Virus record (IMG/VR): IMGVR_UViG_3300031857_018978
Span: 1 to 59,675 of that record
Origin: a virus
Direction: 5' to 3' (one strand)
Length of the DNA stretch: 59,675 nucleotides
How positions within the stretch are numbered: the stretch's first letter is position 1; each line of letters starts with the position of its first letter. A model generated the notes under the pieces. The model was not told the origin of the DNA, ran no database searches, and saw nothing but the letters and a program-made list of their open reading frames with translations. The position numbers and the translations under genes are program-made. This document shows positions 17,452 through 25,542 of the stretch, in pieces.

Positions 17452-19356
17452 TTAATTTCTAGTATTTAATTGTATTAAATCTTTTCCGTTGTGTTGATAA
17501 TCAAACATTTTTTGCGTTCCTAAATGTGGGAAAAACGCTATATCAAAATAGCCTTTATGTTCTCCATGACCTTCCATAGTTAATAGATTTTCCATTTGTG
17601 GGCTATAAAGCAAAACTTTATGAATATGAGGATTACCGTCAAGAATATTAATGTACTCTGGTTTAGTTGAAAAATATATATTATAATTAGGGTACAAATT
17701 TTTAATCGAAGGCAGTAAAGAAGTAGACATAAAAACATCACCAGCGCTTTCTGGCATCATAAACAATATTCTTCTCCCTTCGTCATCTTTGTTTAAAAGA
17801 TCGCCCAGTTCTATCTTGTTATTTTCTGCATTCTCTTTTCTAGCTACGTGCTTAAAGTACTCAAGAATTTCTTCTCTTTTTCTGCCGCCGCTTAAAGCTC
17901 CGAGCCAAGATTTGACGCCTTCATCTCTGATATCAACACTCATCTTCAAAATATTTTTATATAAATCAATAATCCATTCTGTATCGGATTGGTCGTTGCT
18001 TGGAGTATAATTAGGGTCTCTCTTTTCAAAAACTGGAGCTTCAAAATTCCATTGAATAGGTTCTGAGCTATCAATAATAGCTTCAAGTTGTTTGCCAATT
18101 ACTTCAACAGACAAATTATCAATAACGAATTTTTTTGCACGCTGCCCCATCTCTTTTCTTTTTTCTTTGGGCATTCTATATACTCGTTCCAACTTGTCCG
18201 CAATAGATTCTGGCAAAGTAGTAGCTTTAATAAAGTTTGTGCCAGGTTCAAAGTATGGCTTCCAGTTTAAAGGCATACCGCCGCTTTCATCGGTGCAGAA
18301 ATCTTCTCCACAAGAATAATTTGTAACAAGAGTAATAAGCTCGGTCATTTTAGCTTCTGTAACAGGTATCTCTTGTCCTCCGCTTGTAAATGGATGGCAG
18401 TAAACATCCATTAAATTATAGATTTCATTCAACTGGGCTTCGTTGACTCCATTATTAATGTTCGTCGTTTCTACTGAACCTAGCTCTCCACAAAATCTAC
18501 ATTTAATTTTCTGCCCCTCAAATGGTTTAACTTCAAATTGCTTGCACTTTTTGCAAAAATATGTGGTGAGAATATCTTCGTTTTTTAAACCATTATCTTT
18601 AATTAATTTAACAATATCCCATCCTTCTGACCAATGAGTATGCAGAAGCAGCTTTGCTTTGACATTAGGGTTTTTATCTTTAAAGATTTTGAATCCTTGC
18701 AATAAATTAGGAACGCTTTTTCTAAGTTGATTTCTAAAAACAAATCCAATAATAAACTCATCAGACAGGCCAAATTCTTTTCTCAAAAGTGTTCTTTGCT
18801 CATCTTTAAGTCTAAAAAAAGAATTTATCTCTGTAGCGCCTCTTAAAGTTTTGATTAAACCTTTTGGGTAACCAAGTCTTTCAACTTCTCTAGAAGCAAA
18901 TGAAGCCCAAGCATAATAGTGATTTACTTTAGGTATGATTTTAAGAGCCTCTTCGTACAAAGGAACAGAATCTAAAGTAGTCCAAATCATACAATTCTTG
19001 TTCCACCATTTCTTTTCTACTAATGGAGTTAGCGCCCAAATATCCTCCACTCCAATATAGAAATCTGGTTTTACTTCTCTAATTAAAGAATCTATCTCCA
19101 TTAATCCATAAGCCGCAATCCTAACTTTTCCTTGGTCTTGATTAATTGAGTTAAGAATTTCTTGTTTTGGTAGTGTTCCATAGGCTTTCCAAGGCAAAGA
19201 CTCCAAGCACTCTTCTTCTTTTAATTTGGCATTTGAAAATTCAACAATATTGTATTTGCCCGTTTTATAAAGATAGCGAAGAATGTTTTTGGCATTTTTG
19301 CCAAATCCAGTAAACATCCTGCTATAATTGCTATGGAAAACTACAGTTTTTTTCAT
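17452..19356 (-). CDS. Multidomain glycosyltransferase: GT4, DUF4214-like, GT9 N-terminal half
   Basis: A 634-residue protein. Residues 1-430 look like a GT4/GT-B glycosyltransferase (IIGFVFRNQLRKSVPNLL, HPFTSGGQEIPVTEAKM). A four-Cys zinc ribbon is inserted in it at Cys268, 271, 286 and 289. Residues about 455-500 (IDLYKNILKMSVD, W...L.GG) resemble DUF4214. The last 110 residues are the first half of a GT9 domain (ILFMMPESAGDVFMSTSLLP). The protein stops where the second GT9 half begins in the next gene. It overlaps the upstream gene by ATGA. Confidence 0.7.
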   Translation of the reverse strand: MKKTVVFHSNYSRMFTGFGKNAKNILRYLYKTGKYNIVEFSNAKLKEEECLESLPWKAYGTLPKQEILNSINQDQGKVRIAAYGLMEIDSLIREVKPDFYIGVEDIWALTPLVEKKWWNKNCMIWTTLDSVPLYEEALKIIPKVNHYYAWASFASREVERLGYPKGLIKTLRGATEINSFFRLKDEQRTLLRKEFGLSDEFIIGFVFRNQLRKSVPNLLQGFKIFKDKNPNVKAKLLLHTHWSEGWDIVKLIKDNGLKNEDILTTYFCKKCKQFEVKPFEGQKIKCRFCGELGSVETTNINNGVNEAQLNEIYNLMDVYCHPFTSGGQEIPVTEAKMTELITLVTNYSCGEDFCTDESGGMPLNWKPYFEPGTNFIKATTLPESIADKLERVYRMPKEKRKEMGQRAKKFVIDNLSVEVIGKQLEAIIDSSEPIQWNFEAPVFEKRDPNYTPSNDQSDTEWIIDLYKNILKMSVDIRDEGVKSWLGALSGGRKREEILEYFKHVARKENAENNKIELGDLLNKDDEGRRILFMMPESAGDVFMSTSLLPSIKNLYPNYNIYFSTKPEYINILDGNPHIHKVLLYSPQMENLLTMEGHGEHKGYFDIAFFPHLGTQKMFDYQHNGKDLIQLNTRN

Positions 19357-19817
19357 TCTGAAACTTCAAAACTTTTACGAAGATAATTCTCCATGTATTG
19401 AGCAACAAGCTCCGCTTCTCCAAGTTCGAAGCCAATCAAAAAAGATTGCTCGCCCTTCTTGATTGAAAAAGAAAAAGCATTATCTCCATTCTTCTTTTGA
19501 TAGGGTCCAAACATAATTGATGTCGTTGACCCTTGATAAGCGTGAACAGTAGAAAATTTAGCCGATTGTCTAACGGCGCGGATCATGGATGCAGCCTCTA
19601 CTTGATTCAACTTCAGCGCAGCAGTTTTTTCTGGGTTTTTTGCATTTTCTGAAAACGATCCTTTTTTGGTTTCATCATTCCAGCCAGCTTGTTTTACAAA
19701 ACTGACATAAAGATCTGGTCCCTCTCCTTTGGTTTGATCTTTGTCTTTATACGATACATTGAATGACAATGCCGTTCCCGTGTTAGATTTATTTGGTTTA
19801 TAAAAGTTAAGGCGCAT
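19353..19817 (-). CDS. Conserved phage protein, possibly nucleic-acid binding
   Basis: A 154-residue protein beginning MRLNFYKPNKSNTGTALSFN. It appears as alternating beta-strands with Lys/Phe/Tyr and a C-terminal helix (ELVAQYMENYL). This outline is reminiscent of small ssDNA-binding beta-barrel or PC4-like proteins, but I see no decisive motif. It is the first gene after a terminator-like hairpin, so it probably starts a transcript, and it overlaps the next gene by ATGA. Confidence 0.55.
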   Translation of the reverse strand: MRLNFYKPNKSNTGTALSFNVSYKDKDQTKGEGPDLYVSFVKQAGWNDETKKGSFSENAKNPEKTAALKLNQVEAASMIRAVRQSAKFSTVHAYQGSTTSIMFGPYQKKNGDNAFSFSIKKGEQSFLIGFELGEAELVAQYMENYLRKSFEVSE

Positions 19818-19827
19818 GTTAGTTAAA

Positions 19828-19833
19828 ATTATA
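19828..19833 (-). promoter_or_regulatory. Possible -10 element (TATAAT) before the 19817 transcript
   Basis: On the - strand TATAAT lies 10 bases upstream of the ATG at 19817 and downstream of the 19.88-kb terminator, where a new transcript would have to begin. The -35 region 17 bases further up is poor (CTTTAA) and the leader would be very short, so this is tentative. Confidence 0.3.
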
Positions 19834-19866
19834 AGTTTAACACGATAGAATTAAAGAAAAATAGAC

Positions 19867-19895
19867 AAAAAAAGCGCACCTTTAAGTGCGCTTTT
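19867..19895 (-). terminator. Intrinsic terminator after the Ig-domain gene
   Basis: The stem GCGCAC/GTGCGC (19874-19879 with 19886-19891) is extended by flanking A/T pairs and is followed on the - strand by a run of seven T. It lies 10 bases beyond the stop of the 19905-20516 gene. Confidence 0.8.
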
Positions 19896-19904
19896 AAGTT
19901 TACT

Positions 19905-20516
19905 TTATCTAATCGTTAGACTCGTAACTTCACTAGACAAATACCCGCTTCTATTTGAGACATCAACTTTATAATTACCAGAGTCAGAAAGTTTGGCGTT
20001 TTCTATTTTTAAACTAGCTTGAGTTTTTCCAAAAAGAGGTATCCCATTTTTATACCAAATAAAAGTAAGCGGCGGTGATGCAGATGGGTCTACTTTTGCT
20101 TTTATAACAATATCATCGCCAACATAAGCATCTAATTCTACACTATACAGGTCTCCTTCTAAAAGCCAAAAATTATTCTTAACTTTCGTAAGAGTCCATT
20201 GTGACCCCATAGATTTAGTTCTAAAAGCGTTATCTGGATTTAAAATAACAACTCCAGGTCTTGCATCTATTAAAATAGTACCATCAGTTAAACTGCTGCC
20301 ATAAATAATGGCACCACTTTTAAAAATTTCTTTTATCTCATATGGAACGACTATCTTAGCAATACTATTCGCTCTAGATACTACATTTAATAATGTTTGT
20401 TGATCTCTAAAAGATAATACATACTCTTTATCAACAAAAACTGTTTTGACGCTTGTTATTTGAGAGTAGCAGGTTGAAGCTACAAACATTACCGCTGTTA
20501 TTAAAAACAGCTTCAT
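19905..20516 (-). CDS. Exported protein with C-terminal Ig-like domain
   Basis: A 203-residue protein with an N-terminal signal peptide (MKLFLITAVMFVASTCYSQ; cleavage before Gln or a weak lipobox at Cys16). The C-terminal 80 residues form an Ig-like fold: PLTFIWYKNGIPLFGKTQAS, then LSDSGNYKVDVSN. The middle segment (about 25-115) is unrecognised. It is packed directly behind a second exported Ig protein and followed by a terminator. Because it carries a Sec signal, it would act in the periplasm or on the host surface rather than in the virion, for example in superinfection exclusion, but the sequence does not show this. Confidence 0.7.
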   Translation of the reverse strand: MKLFLITAVMFVASTCYSQITSVKTVFVDKEYVLSFRDQQTLLNVVSRANSIAKIVVPYEIKEIFKSGAIIYGSSLTDGTILIDARPGVVILNPDNAFRTKSMGSQWTLTKVKNNFWLLEGDLYSVELDAYVGDDIVIKAKVDPSASPPLTFIWYKNGIPLFGKTQASLKIENAKLSDSGNYKVDVSNRSGYLSSEVTSLTIR

Positions 20517-20517
20517 T

Positions 20518-20868
20518 TTATCCCTTAGTAATTATAATCTTAACGTTAGAAGGAGCTACGGGAACAATAACAACTAAAGTAGCATTATTACTGTCGCTTG
20601 ATCCAATTGTGTTAGATGCAACAACTTTATAAGTTCCAGCGTCTGTTGTTTGGATGCTATTAAAAACTATCGATGTGCCTGTTGCAACTTGAACATTATT
20701 TTTGAACCAAGTATAAGTAATCGGCGCAGTTCCATCAGCAGTTACACTTAGTGTTACTCTGGTATTTGTGAATACTGTTTCAGATACGTCGGGATTCGGA
20801 GGAGTCTGGGCGCTAAGTCCAAACGAGAATGCAATTAAAAACAAGACCGAGAATAATAATTTCTTCAT
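20518..20868 (-). CDS. Small exported Ig-like domain protein
   Basis: A 116-residue protein. The start is placed at MKKLLFSVLF; this gives a classical signal peptide with cleavage after FGLSA. A slightly longer reading would run into the terminator hairpin upstream. The mature part is a single Ig-like domain (PITYTWFKNNVQVATG, TTDAGTYKVVASN). It shares domain type and signal peptide with the next gene, which starts one base after its stop, so the two probably act together outside the cytoplasm. Confidence 0.75.
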   Translation of the reverse strand: MKKLLFSVLFLIAFSFGLSAQTPPNPDVSETVFTNTRVTLSVTADGTAPITYTWFKNNVQVATGTSIVFNSIQTTDAGTYKVVASNTIGSSDSNNATLVVIVPVAPSNVKIIITKG

Positions 20869-20886
20869 ATATATCCGTTTACACAA

Positions 20887-20910
20887 AAGCCCACGTTTTA
20901 CCGTGGGCTT
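20887..20910 (-). terminator. Intrinsic terminator after the collar-like gene
   Basis: AAGCCCACG (20887-20895) pairs perfectly with CGTGGGCTT (20902-20910), followed on the - strand by a short TTTTGTG tract. A second perfect 7-bp hairpin (CTAAGTA/TACTTAG, 20915-20932) directly precedes it, just after the collar-gene stop codon. Only 18 bases separate the stem from the next start codon. Confidence 0.7.
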
Positions 20911-20933
20911 CGAACTAAGTACTTTTACTTAGA

Positions 20934-21209
20934 TTAATCTCTACTTGGCCACATTCCTTGAGTGCAAATAATTTGTCTTGGCAAGCCAAGCTCTGCCCAA
21001 TCAACTTTTCTCCCGTCTTTGGTGGGACGAAGATCAGGAATTTTAAATGTCGATCTGCCATCTCCTCCGTACATTGTACCAAGAATGGCAAAAAGTGCTT
21101 GATTGTCTCTGATTTGAAGCTCTCTACCATCACAGTTCATGTAATAGCGTGGAGCGAAATTTCCAGCAAACGTGGAAATTGAACCTATGCAGTCGTCTCC
21201 TTGTGTCAT
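20934..21209 (-). CDS. Phage tail collar domain protein
   Basis: A 91-residue protein made of a single tail-collar domain of the kind found in short-tail-fibre and microcystin-dependent proteins: GSISTFAGNFAPRYYMNCDG, QALFAILGTMYGGDGRSTFKIPDLR. It is much shorter than a tail fibre, so it would be a free collar module or an accessory virion protein. It is followed by two hairpins, one a probable terminator. Confidence 0.8.
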   Translation of the reverse strand: MTQGDDCIGSISTFAGNFAPRYYMNCDGRELQIRDNQALFAILGTMYGGDGRSTFKIPDLRPTKDGRKVDWAELGLPRQIICTQGMWPSRD

Positions 21210-21240
21210 ATCTAATAATAATTTAAGTTTTTTAATATAC

Positions 21241-21453
21241 TTACTCTATGATAACTCTTGAAACATCATTTTCATCCCATTTTGTTTCGTTCATAGAGCC
21301 TTCGTTCTTCTTCTTTTTGCGGCTAAATTGAGAATAGCAAATCGCCGCTCTTTGTTTTTGATTTGGATATTCCTTCAGCATAGTATCTGAAGACATACAG
21401 GATGCAATAAAGTCATCCTCTTCTTGATTTTTTTTAGGTGTTGGTAATGGCAT
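21241..21453 (-). CDS. Small conserved phage protein with Cys motif
   Basis: A 70-residue protein with DDFIASCMSSDTMLKEYPNQ and QRAAICYSQF. This short motif (D.FI..CM...M..E.P...QR.A.C) is often seen in phage structural regions, for example attached to prohead proteases. Its function is unknown. It is likely cytoplasmic or virion-associated. Confidence 0.65.
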   Translation of the reverse strand: MPLPTPKKNQEEDDFIASCMSSDTMLKEYPNQKQRAAICYSQFSRKKKKNEGSMNETKWDENDVSRVIIE

Positions 21454-21455
21454 AA

Positions 21456-21875
21456 TTATTTTTTAGTTGATATTGAAGTTGATCCTTTTTGTACGGTTAC
21501 TTTTTCTCCATCAACCGTAACGCTCATTGGTTCTCTAGACTCTTCTAGATTTTTAATTAAAGAATTGATAATAGAAATTTCTGGTTTTTCTTCTTTTTCT
21601 TTAGAAGATGTGATGCCAGCTAACATTGTTATAAGGGCCATTGCTGCGGTAGAAACTAATCCTATAACAGCAGGAAGTGATTCTTTTGGCAGGAAGGCGC
21701 TAGATAAAACTCCAACAATAACCAATATAACTATACAAGGAATAGCTACTTTGCCGATAAATTTGGACGCTACATCTTTAGCCGAAGATTGAGCTTCTAT
21801 TTTTTTAAGTTCTATTTCTGACTTAGCTTTAAGAACATCAACATGTTCTTCTAGTTCTTTTTCGTTTAATATCAT
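21456..21875 (-). CDS. Small membrane protein, two transmembrane helices
   Basis: A 139-residue protein with an N-terminal charged helix, two hydrophobic segments (about 47-70 and 75-95: CIVILVIVGVLSSAF, VIGLVSTAAMALITMLAGI) and a charged C-terminus. The shape fits a holin or another small inner-membrane phage protein; no family is recognised. It is separated by 2 bases from the next gene. Confidence 0.55.
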   Translation of the reverse strand: MILNEKELEEHVDVLKAKSEIELKKIEAQSSAKDVASKFIGKVAIPCIVILVIVGVLSSAFLPKESLPAVIGLVSTAAMALITMLAGITSSKEKEEKPEISIINSLIKNLEESREPMSVTVDGEKVTVQKGSTSISTKK

Positions 21876-21914
21876 GGCGCTTGTGGTTGTATGTATATTT
21901 ACACCATAGATAAT

Positions 21915-21940
21915 AAAAAACCCCCGATTTCTCGGGGGTT
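21915..21940 (-). terminator. Strong intrinsic terminator
   Basis: AACCCCCGA (21919-21927) pairs perfectly with TCGGGGGTT (21932-21940) around a 4-base loop. On the - strand it is followed by six T. It lies just after the stop codon of the 21945-22169 gene. Confidence 0.85.
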
Positions 21941-21944
21941 TAGG

Positions 21945-22169
21945 TTAGCGGGAGCTTGTGTATCTTGTGCCTTGAAAGGTAACGGCCTTAACCTGATTCT
22001 TTGCGAATCGACGATTGCGGCCAGCATTACGATCCTCTACCGTGATCATTGTAGAGCCAAAGTTTACAAGACGAGCATTGATTACCTCATGAGAGGTCTC
22101 AAGACCGAAAAAACGACCAGCTGTACGGCTAATCGTGTTGAGCGCGCGATTTGAATTAGTGTTATTCAT
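21945..22169 (-). CDS. Small basic protein of unknown function
   Basis: A 74-residue protein. The ATG at 22169 (MNNTNSNRALN) is preferred to a GTG start further upstream that would overlap the previous gene. The sequence ARLVNFGSTMITVEDRNAGRNRRF suggests a small beta-barrel; it is Arg/Asn-rich with pI probably high. I know no family for it. It ends the transcript that stops at the terminator just downstream. Confidence 0.6.
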   Translation of the reverse strand: MNNTNSNRALNTISRTAGRFFGLETSHEVINARLVNFGSTMITVEDRNAGRNRRFAKNQVKAVTFQGTRYTSSR

Positions 22170-22171
22170 AT

Positions 22172-23164
22172 TTATGATTTCCACAAATAATAGAAGTCTC
22201 TGATTAATTTGTCAAGCTGTTTTTCGACAAAAAGTTTATCAAAAATTTTATTGTAAAAAAACTCTGACTTGTTAATCCAATATTTTAGTTTAGGTGGATT
22301 TCTCAAACCAAAAGTAATATATTCGGAAGTGATTTTTGAATTGAAGTAAGCAAAGTTAAATAAATTTGAGACATCTTTATTAAGCAATAATTTATCATAT
22401 GTATTCTTAGGTAAGGTCTGACAAATTTCTTCAAAGGTTTGATTTGAACAATTCAAAGTTTCTTTAGCTAGCAAAATATCTAAGTATATATTTGCATTAG
22501 CGGAGTACTCAAAATTAATAAATTTAATATCAGTGCCAGTGTAGATTATGTTTTCTGGACATAAATCAAAATGGCACAATCCACAATCTTGTGGATCTGG
22601 CTTATACATTTTTTTAAATACCATCTTGGCCGTAGAAAAAAGCTGAATTACTGGATACTTTTTTGCAACCATCATTGCTTCTCTAGGTAAAAAAGAATCA
22701 AATATTTTAATCGTTTGATCTTCCTCTTTTGTCTTAATAGAGTGCATTCGTTTTAAATCTCGCAAGAAAGTATCTTGAAGCTTTAACTTACGATTTAAAG
22801 GATAATTAGATATATCCGACAAAAACATTCCTTTCGGCACTTCAAAACAAAGAAATTTAAATTCATCAGAATCATTTGACGAACAAATTATTTTAGGATG
22901 AAAATCGTAGTTATTTTTCGAAAGCAGATCCCAAGAATTGGGAGTATCGGGAGATAAATTTACTTTTAATAAAAATGGCCTATCATTACCTGCGATTAAA
23001 TAACAATCGTAAATAGGATGAACTTCGTACTTCTTGCATAGACGAATTTCATGCCCAACTTTATTCTCTATAATTCTTTTTGTAGAAGACAAAAACTCTT
23101 CTTCTATAGGAAGAATGTCAACTTCATTTTTTACAGACTGCAAGTAATTTCTTTGTTTTTCCAT
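22172..23164 (-). CDS. Aminoglycoside-phosphotransferase/choline-kinase-like protein, possibly inactive
   Basis: A 330-residue protein with the APH fold outline: FLLKV (Lys67) as nucleotide-binding Lys and a catalytic loop HFDLCPEN (His198, Asp200, Asn205). Next comes INFEYSANA at the metal-binding site, where families normally have IDFEY: the Asp is Asn217 here. It could therefore be a weak kinase or a pseudokinase that binds a ligand. It overlaps the end of the ClpA/C-like gene by 41 bases, so the two are probably made together. The substrate (sugar, amino acid, antibiotic or protein) is unknown. Confidence 0.65.
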   Translation of the reverse strand: MEKQRNYLQSVKNEVDILPIEEEFLSSTKRIIENKVGHEIRLCKKYEVHPIYDCYLIAGNDRPFLLKVNLSPDTPNSWDLLSKNNYDFHPKIICSSNDSDEFKFLCFEVPKGMFLSDISNYPLNRKLKLQDTFLRDLKRMHSIKTKEEDQTIKIFDSFLPREAMMVAKKYPVIQLFSTAKMVFKKMYKPDPQDCGLCHFDLCPENIIYTGTDIKFINFEYSANANIYLDILLAKETLNCSNQTFEEICQTLPKNTYDKLLLNKDVSNLFNFAYFNSKITSEYITFGLRNPPKLKYWINKSEFFYNKIFDKLFVEKQLDKLIRDFYYLWKS

Positions 23165-25535
23165 TTAATTTTAATTCGTTATTTTCAACGAATACCTTTA
23201 TTGAATTATAATTATTGGAACAAAGAATATCAACAATCTTAGTCTTTATTTCGTTTTCTACAAAAAATACAATCTTTCTGGCACCTGTTTGCGAACTTCT
23301 CGTTTGATTTAAAATAAATTCATACACTTCTTTAGAGAAGGTAACGGAAGTCCCTTTGCTTTTTAAAGATTCTTTTATTTGATTAAGTTCAACATCAATT
23401 ATCTTATTCAGAGAATCGTCCGAAAGTTGATCGAATATAATTATGTCATTAAGTCGAGCCAAGAATTCTGGTTTGAAAAACTTTTTAAGATTATCCATCA
23501 CGATGTCTTTTTGTGGAGCGGGGTTGGACACCGCACCAAACCCAATTCTTTTATTGTCGGCAAATTGAAATCCGACATTGCCGGTCATTATGATGATAGA
23601 ATTTTTAAAGTTTAATTTATTACCAGTGGAATCAGTTACTTGTCCGCTATCCATGATCTGCAAAAGAATATTTATTACGTCTGGATGAGCCTTCTCTATT
23701 TCATCAAACAAGAATACTGAAGACGGGTGTTTATCGAGATGAGTCCAAAGAACATTCGCTGAACCGTAACCAACATAACCTGGAGGAGATCCTATTAATT
23801 TAGAAACAGAATGTGGCTCCATAAACTCTGACATATCTATAACGCAAAGATTGTCTTCGTTGCCAAATGCTTGTTTAGCTAAAGTTCTAGCTAAATGAGT
23901 TTTACCGGAACCAGTTGGGCCAATAAACATGAAATTCCCAAGCGGTCTATTCGATTTAGAAAGCCCAAAAGAACTGCGTAAAACACAGTCAGAAATCTTT
24001 TTTAAAGCTTCGTCTTGGCCGAAGATATGCTTTTTTAAATTAGGCAAGATGTTTTTTATTCCATCGTTGTTAGATTCTACATCTATAATTTTACCAATTT
24101 TATCTGACAAAGCAGCATAAACATCTTTGGTTTTTACTTTAAACACTTTACCTTTTACTGACTCAACCCACTCATCGTATTTCAATTCGTAATCTTCAAT
24201 TATTTTAGGCAAATGATTTTCTTTAACATCATCTGGCGCAAATTTCTCAAATTGAATAATTAGCCTTTCTGTGTTTTTGATATCATTTGGACGAGAGAAG
24301 CAGCGAATTTTAACTTTAGCGCCAACTTGATCCATTAAATCAATCGCCTTATCTGGAAATCTTTTCGACGGCATGTACTTGTCGCACAAAGAAATAACTT
24401 CATTGATGACCGCATCGGAATACTGAACCATGTGAAACTTTTCGTAAAATCCTTTTAAGGACTTTAGAATTTTAAATGTTTCTTCTTTGCTCGGTTCTTT
24501 TATGAAAACTGATTCAAATCTACGATTCATCGCCCCGTCTTTTACAAAGATATTCTCATACTCTTTTTGAGTAGTCGCTGCGATAAAAGACATATCTTCG
24601 GAAGTAAGATAGGGCTTTAAAATATTAGCTGCGTCCATTGATCCAGCATCGTTGCCCATACCTATGACATTATGAATTTCATCAACAAACACGATAGTGT
24701 TTTTCATGTTCTTCAACTCGTTCATGACCTTTACTAAACGTTCTTCAAACTCTCCGCGTAATTTTGTACCAGCAATTAAAGCAGATAAATTAAGACTGAT
24801 GATTTTTTTATTAAGCAAAAATTCTGTACAATTACAAGATACAATATTATTAGCGAGCAAACCAACAACAGCACTTTTGCCGACACCGGGTTCACCTATG
24901 AGAATGACATTTCTTTTTTGCTTTCTGCAAAGAATTTCTGAAATTTGAGCTACTTCTTTTTCCCTAAAGAAGATATTCTCAAAATCTCCTTGCATAGCAA
25001 GTTCATTAAAATCAGTATAATATGCCGAGGTCTGATTGTCGGATTGACCTTGATTCTTTTGATTTATTGGTCTTTTGACCGGATTAGATAGCATCTTGCA
25101 TTCTTTTTCTACCTTATCCGCCAAGAATGCAACGTCAACTCCGTTATTTTTAAAGAACTTTTTGACGCTAGATGAATGACGTAAAATTGATAAAAATAAA
25201 TGCTCTACTCCTGTATAGTTTTGCTTAAACGAGCTAGATATCTTATAAGATTCATTTATAATTAATGTAGCGCTTGCGCTATAAGGAATATTTTTTCCAG
25301 AAATCTTTTTCTTGCCAGACGGTAATATTTTAGAAAGAGCAAGGATAACATCCTTAACCTCAATAGATAATGATTGAAATACAAGATTAACAATCATTGA
25401 ATCGGAAAACAAAACTGAATGCAGCAGAAAATCGTCAGTAATTTCTGGAAAATTATTTTCTGCACAACGCTCTCTAGCAACGTCTAAAGCTCGTTTTACT
25501 TTTGGAGTAAAGTTTACGTCTTGCACTGTATTCAT
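23124..25535 (-). CDS. ClpA/ClpC-like AAA+ protein unfoldase
   Basis: An 803-residue Hsp100 protein with a Clp-N repeat domain (1-145). D1 AAA+ has Walker A GEPGVGKS at 214-221, Walker B VFVDEIHN and GEFEERL. D2 AAA+ has Walker A GPTGSGKT, pore loop GYVGYG and Walker B FLFDEIEKAH. There is no long ClpB-type middle domain. In D2 the tripeptide Ile664-Gly-Phe lies in RIGFGAVSN, exactly where ClpA has IGL; this is the loop that docks ClpP. No ClpP gene is visible here, so it may use the host protease. Seven bases separate it from the polymerase gene upstream. Confidence 0.9.
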   Translation of the reverse strand: MNTVQDVNFTPKVKRALDVARERCAENNFPEITDDFLLHSVLFSDSMIVNLVFQSLSIEVKDVILALSKILPSGKKKISGKNIPYSASATLIINESYKISSSFKQNYTGVEHLFLSILRHSSSVKKFFKNNGVDVAFLADKVEKECKMLSNPVKRPINQKNQGQSDNQTSAYYTDFNELAMQGDFENIFFREKEVAQISEILCRKQKRNVILIGEPGVGKSAVVGLLANNIVSCNCTEFLLNKKIISLNLSALIAGTKLRGEFEERLVKVMNELKNMKNTIVFVDEIHNVIGMGNDAGSMDAANILKPYLTSEDMSFIAATTQKEYENIFVKDGAMNRRFESVFIKEPSKEETFKILKSLKGFYEKFHMVQYSDAVINEVISLCDKYMPSKRFPDKAIDLMDQVGAKVKIRCFSRPNDIKNTERLIIQFEKFAPDDVKENHLPKIIEDYELKYDEWVESVKGKVFKVKTKDVYAALSDKIGKIIDVESNNDGIKNILPNLKKHIFGQDEALKKISDCVLRSSFGLSKSNRPLGNFMFIGPTGSGKTHLARTLAKQAFGNEDNLCVIDMSEFMEPHSVSKLIGSPPGYVGYGSANVLWTHLDKHPSSVFLFDEIEKAHPDVINILLQIMDSGQVTDSTGNKLNFKNSIIIMTGNVGFQFADNKRIGFGAVSNPAPQKDIVMDNLKKFFKPEFLARLNDIIIFDQLSDDSLNKIIDVELNQIKESLKSKGTSVTFSKEVYEFILNQTRSSQTGARKIVFFVENEIKTKIVDILCSNNYNSIKVFVENNELKLNGKTKKLLAVCKK

Positions 25536-25542
25536 TTTACAC

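Noticed and set aside
17449-17454. Programmed +1 frameshift joining the two GT9 halves
   Set aside because: The codon before the stop is AAT and re-pairing after a +1 slip would be poor; the directly following ATG makes reinitiation simpler.
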